DNA of 64,000 nucleotides, taken from Candidatus Poribacteria bacterium. Its GTDB lineage: Bacteria > Poribacteria > WGA-4E > PCPOR2b. Numbering within the stretch: position 1 is the first letter of the stretch; each line of letters begins with the position of its first letter. Shown here one piece after another: positions 61,088 to 64,000 of the stretch. The notes beneath the pieces are model-generated. The model was not told the DNA's origin. It searched no databases and worked only from the letters and a program-made list of their open reading frames with translations. Made by a program: the position numbers and the translations under genes. The DNA lies in NCBI GenBank assembly GCA_003635265.1, contig PYIZ01000034.1, positions 1 to 64,000 on the forward strand, read 5' to 3'.

Positions 61088-62077
61088 TTAGAGCTTAATC
61101 AGGGTACTTCCCCAAGTCAGTCCGGCACCGAATGTCACCAGTAATACTAAATCGCCCGGTTTAACCCGTCCGGACCGGAGGGCTTCATCAAGAGCAACGA
61201 TTGTAGTCGCGGCGGAGGTATTTCCGTACTTATCAACATTAATATACACTTTTTCGGGATCAATCCCAATCCGCTCGCCGACAGCTTCGATGATGCGGAT
61301 ATTTGCCTGATGTGGGATTAGCAGATCGATGTCATCAACCGTTAATCCCGCCATGTCTAATGCACGTTGAGCAGCTTCTGGCATAATGCGAGTACCGAGT
61401 TTGAACACCTCTCGTCCACGCATTTTGATTGAATGCATTCTGTTATCAATGGTCTCATAGCTTGCCGGTAGGCGAGTACCACCGGCGGGCATCCCAAGCA
61501 GATCTGTATCGGCATAATCACCATCGGATCCAATATATGATGCGAGAATTCCTTTGTCCTCATCTGTTCCTTGAACGATTGCAGCGCCTGCTGCATCTCC
61601 GAACAAAACGCAGGTATTCCGGTCTTCCCAATCGAGAATTTTATTGAAAACCTCTCCACCGACGACTAGAATTGTTTGATAACGTCCGGATTGAATCATA
61701 CCGTCGGCAAGATCGAGTCCATAAATGAACCCTGCACACGCTGCTGAGAGATCAAAAGCACAGGCATTTTTGGCACCAATACCTTGCTGCACATAACACG
61801 CTGTTGAAGGAAAAAAGGTATCGGGGGTTGCCGTGCCCACAATGACCATCTCAACATCAAGTGGATCAATATCAGCGGCTTTAATGGCTTGGCGACCAGC
61901 TCGAACACATAAATCCGAGGTTGCCATATCGGGATCGGCGATACGCCGCTCGACAATGCCAGTTCGCTGACGAATCCACTCATCGCTAGTATCAACGAGT
62001 TTTTCTAGGTCCAAGTTTGTTAAAATGTCCTCCGGCAGGTATGAACCTGTGCCGGTAATTGCCGCATGTCGAGCCAT
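61088..62077 (-). CDS. fabH: 3-oxoacyl-ACP synthase III
   Basis: 329 residues, normal for FabH. Cys114 (SAACAGF), His256 (LIPHQANIR) and Asn286 (YGNTSAA) form the catalytic triad. It starts fatty acid synthesis by joining acetyl-CoA (or branched acyl-CoA) and malonyl-ACP. RBS AAAGGA. It follows rpmF by 68 bp; the plsX gene usually found here is missing. Confidence 0.9.
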   Translation of the reverse strand: MARHAAITGTGSYLPEDILTNLDLEKLVDTSDEWIRQRTGIVERRIADPDMATSDLCVRAGRQAIKAADIDPLDVEMVIVGTATPDTFFPSTACYVQQGIGAKNACAFDLSAACAGFIYGLDLADGMIQSGRYQTILVVGGEVFNKILDWEDRNTCVLFGDAAGAAIVQGTDEDKGILASYIGSDGDYADTDLLGMPAGGTRLPASYETIDNRMHSIKMRGREVFKLGTRIMPEAAQRALDMAGLTVDDIDLLIPHQANIRIIEAVGERIGIDPEKVYINVDKYGNTSAATTIVALDEALRSGRVKPGDLVLLVTFGAGLTWGSTLIKL

Positions 62078-62145
62078 TATGATAGCATCCTTTTTGACTT
62101 CAGCCGTTATTCAATTCCACAATTGAAGCGGATTATAGTATCAGA

Positions 62146-62331
62146 TTAAACTTCTTCAGCCGTTTTCACCACAACCCGCCCGTTATAGTATCCACAGCTC
62201 GGACAAACACGATGAGATAGAGTTGTTTCGGAACAGTGGGAACATGTTGAAACAAATTTCTCCCCAAGTGCATGGTGGCTTCGTCGCATCCGTTTTTTTG
62301 ATTTTGAAGTTCGACGCTTTGGATGTGCCAT
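62146..62331 (-). CDS. rpmF: Ribosomal protein bL32
   Basis: 61 residues. N-terminal MAHPKRRTSKSKKRMRRSHH and a zinc ribbon with CSHC and CPSC define bL32 of the four-Cys type. RBS AAGGAG. It lies between DUF177 and fabH, the common bacterial arrangement. Confidence 0.95.
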   Translation of the reverse strand: MAHPKRRTSKSKKRMRRSHHALGEKFVSTCSHCSETTLSHRVCPSCGYYNGRVVVKTAEEV

Positions 62332-62380
62332 AGGTCATCTCCTTATTACCATAGAATTGTGTATTTTAGAATCAAAGAAA

Positions 62381-62926
62381 TCAATTTTCAAGCGCGCGGT
62401 CAGACGGATCTAATAAATCCGCCAAAGCAGCAAATGGAGAGGAACTCTCTTCGGCGATTTCACAACCACAGTCAACGGCGTTGAGGTTTGCTCCACATTG
62501 CGGACAGAGTCCCTTGCATTCCTCCGAACAGAGGGGCCAATTGGGAATTTCAAGTATGAGGCTCTGCCGGACTTCCTCGGATAAATCAACTGTATCCCCT
62601 AAGTAGTATCGCTCGCCGGTATCCGCTTGCCATGGGTCTGAAAGGGTAGCCGCGTCTGTTGGATAAAATTGGACTTCAATCTCCCCCAAAACAGTCGTTG
62701 CAAACGGCTCAACACAGCAACGACACTCGACCTCAACCGACGCTGAAAAACTCCCTTTCACGTAAACATCTTCCACACGGCGTGAGAGTTCGAGATTCCC
62801 GTGAATATCTTCGACAAACTGTGCTTCTTCTAGCGCTAAGTCAATTTCCGCCGCAGGAACCCAAACCTCGTGTCGTGTGATTTGGTTGTCAGAGATGTCT
62901 CTAACAATAAATTCGAGCGTTTTCAC
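62381..62926 (-). CDS. DUF177 protein (YceD family)
   Basis: 181 residues. The C-terminal [17 protein letters not shown] and CGCE cysteine cluster with the preceding [11 protein letters not shown] marks DUF177/YceD, a family always near rpmF and thought to aid rRNA or ribosome metabolism. A second CRCC motif lies at about 88. The start is GTG at 62926, overlapping the lysC stop by 4 bases (GTGA), so it is coupled to lysC. It leads to rpmF 50 bp downstream. Confidence 0.85.
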   Translation of the reverse strand: MKTLEFIVRDISDNQITRHEVWVPAAEIDLALEEAQFVEDIHGNLELSRRVEDVYVKGSFSASVEVECRCCVEPFATTVLGEIEVQFYPTDAATLSDPWQADTGERYYLGDTVDLSEEVRQSLILEIPNWPLCSEECKGLCPQCGANLNAVDCGCEIAEESSSPFAALADLLDPSDRALEN

Positions 62927-64000
62927 GAAGAAGTGCCTCCGAGTTCAAATCGATCGTGAATTGTACGTACAGCACGTTCCGTTTCACGCTCATCAATCAC
63001 ACAAGAAATTGTGATTTCCGAAGAACTGATCATCTGAATGTTGATATTTGCATCAGCAAGGGCTTGGAACATTCGCGCCGCGATACCCACATGGCTCTTC
63101 ATCCCAATTCCGACTAACGACACCTGTGCAATGTTTTTGTCCGGACTAACGCTGGCGAAACCAATTTCGCTTTTGAGTCCTTCGATAATCTTGATTGTTG
63201 CTTGCAGGTCCTTCTCAGTAACTGTAAACGATATATCGGCTGTACCCTTCGGATTTGTCGTCTGGATGACCATATCAATACTGATGTGAGCATCGGCAAC
63301 TGCCTGAAAAATACGCGCCGCGATTCCCGGTGTGTCTGGCACACCGAGCAACGATACCTTTGCCTGATCTTTATCCGACGTCACCGCACTGACGACAACT
63401 TCTTCTATCATCTCGTCTTCCTTTACCACCATTGTGCCTTCGGCTTCACTAAAGCTAGAGCGAACGCAAAGATGAACATCAAACTTCTTCGCAAGTTCTA
63501 CACATCGGGAATGCAACACCCTCGCACCAAGCCTCGCCATCTCAAGCATTTCATCATGGGTAATCTGATTGTGCTTACGGGCATTCGGAACAACACGTGG
63601 GTCTGCCGTGTAAACACCTTCTACATCGGTATAAATGTCACAACGATCAGCATCCAACGTTGCAGCGATGGCAACGGCAGTTGTATCGGAGGCACCCCGC
63701 CCAAGGGTGGTGATCTCGTTATCAATCGTTACACCCTGAAAACCCGCCAGTATAACAATCCTTCCACGTTCAAGTTCCGACAAGATGCGCTCTTTGTTGA
63801 TGCTCTGAATTCGTGCATTGCTATAAAAGCCACTGGTGATGATGCCAACCTGCGTACCTGTGAGGGAGATTGCTTGGTGCCCAAGCTCGGAAACCGCCAT
63901 CGCTAACAGAGCAATCGAAACCTGTTCACCGGTAGACAGCAGCATGTCGAGTTCCCGTTCAGGGGGATCTATTGAGATTTCATGGGCAAGACGAATTAGG
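62923..64000 (-). CDS. lysC: Aspartokinase, 5' end outside the window
   Basis: 359 codons are visible; the frame is open past the window edge ([18 protein letters not shown] precedes the internal Met at 63945), so the start is missing. Conserved [15 protein letters not shown], the [14 protein letters not shown] nucleotide-binding stretch and [12 protein letters not shown] are aspartokinase signatures. Two C-terminal ACT domains ([17 protein letters not shown] and [19 protein letters not shown], given as starting points) suggest feedback control by lysine/threonine. It phosphorylates aspartate at the head of the lysine, threonine and methionine pathway. It overlaps DUF177 by 4 bases. Confidence 0.9.
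   Translation of the reverse strand, partial: LIRLAHEISIDPPERELDMLLSTGEQVSIALLAMAVSELGHQAISLTGTQVGIITSGFYSNARIQSINKERILSELERGRIVILAGFQGVTIDNEITTLGRGASDTTAVAIAATLDADRCDIYTDVEGVYTADPRVVPNARKHNQITHDEMLEMARLGARVLHSRCVELAKKFDVHLCVRSSFSEAEGTMVVKEDEMIEEVVVSAVTSDKDQAKVSLLGVPDTPGIAARIFQAVADAHISIDMVIQTTNPKGTADISFTVTEKDLQATIKIIEGLKSEIGFASVSPDKNIAQVSLVGIGMKSHVGIAARMFQALADANINIQMISSSEITISCVIDERETERAVRTIHDRFELGGTSS

Noticed and set aside
1-64000. CRISPR array, tRNA or rRNA genes, prophage
   Set aside because: No regularly spaced direct repeats, no tRNA-like or rRNA-like segments and no phage structural genes were recognised by reading; small tRNAs could still be missed.

Overview
The window looks like bacterial chromosome from a diderm (Gram-negative type) heterotroph. 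Evidence for this includes a TonB-dependent receptor, proteins ending in outer-membrane beta-barrels with a terminal Phe, lipoprotein and Sec signals, good Shine-Dalgarno sites and sigma70-like promoters. The mix of a PhyH dioxygenase, a Gfo/Idh/MocA oxidoreductase, HpaI-type aldolases, a DUF4432 mutarotase-like protein, ThuA, M19 and M28 peptidases, TolB-like propellers and many dispersed palindromic intergenic repeats recalls Candidatus Poribacteria or a related uncultured lineage. That placement is inference from gene content only; no rRNA or tRNA gene was seen.

Layout. 1-6.5 kb: two tandemly duplicated exported TolB-like propellers face a large secreted subtilase with VCBS-type repeats and a C-terminal sorting-like domain. 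6.6-8 kb: purB. 8-15.5 kb: a duplicated two-gene module (short single-pass PEGA-like protein plus HtrA-type protease/TPR/PEGA/Ig-like/beta-barrel fusion). 15.7-26.7 kb: mostly plus-strand metabolic genes (MetE-like protein, degenerate M19 dipeptidase, PhyH dioxygenase, class IV aminotransferase, HpaI aldolase, M28 peptidase, fluoroacetate-dehalogenase-like hydrolase) with a MazF/PemK toxin-antitoxin pair. 26.7-31 kb: ABC ATPase, large FtsX permease and a PAP2 protein. 31-38.5 kb: FAH-family protein, DUF433, TPR protein, D-threonine-aldolase-like enzyme, SDR, 2-hydroxyacid dehydrogenase and ThuA. 38.5-45.7 kb: a minus-strand run of TPP enzyme, TonB receptor, metallophosphoesterase and TIGR03032 protein. 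45.9-50 kb: an Nmad3-like protein, aldolase, Gfo/Idh and a sialidase-like propeller. 50-57.4 kb: a heavy-metal-binding lipoprotein with an in-frame TGA, DUF3352-like and DUF4432 proteins, a MacB-like permease, VOC protein and class III aminotransferase. 57.5-64 kb: lysC (partial), yceD/DUF177, rpmF, fabH, fabD, fabG, acpP and fabF, with no plsX.

The strongest unusual signal is at 50174-50557. A lipoprotein with an HMA metal-binding domain reads through an in-frame TGA at exactly the first Cys of the GMTCxxC motif (GMT-U-GGC). A 7-bp hairpin with GGU in its apical region begins 16 nt after the TGA, as in bacterial SECIS elements. It has a consensus promoter, a strong RBS and a terminator, so it looks like a complete selenoprotein gene that ordinary gene calling would truncate to a 67-residue fragment. 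Other signals worth checking are the protease/beta-barrel fusions, a MITE-like inverted-repeat family (three copies), an M19 protein lacking metal ligands and a haloacetate dehalogenase-like enzyme with the full catalytic set.
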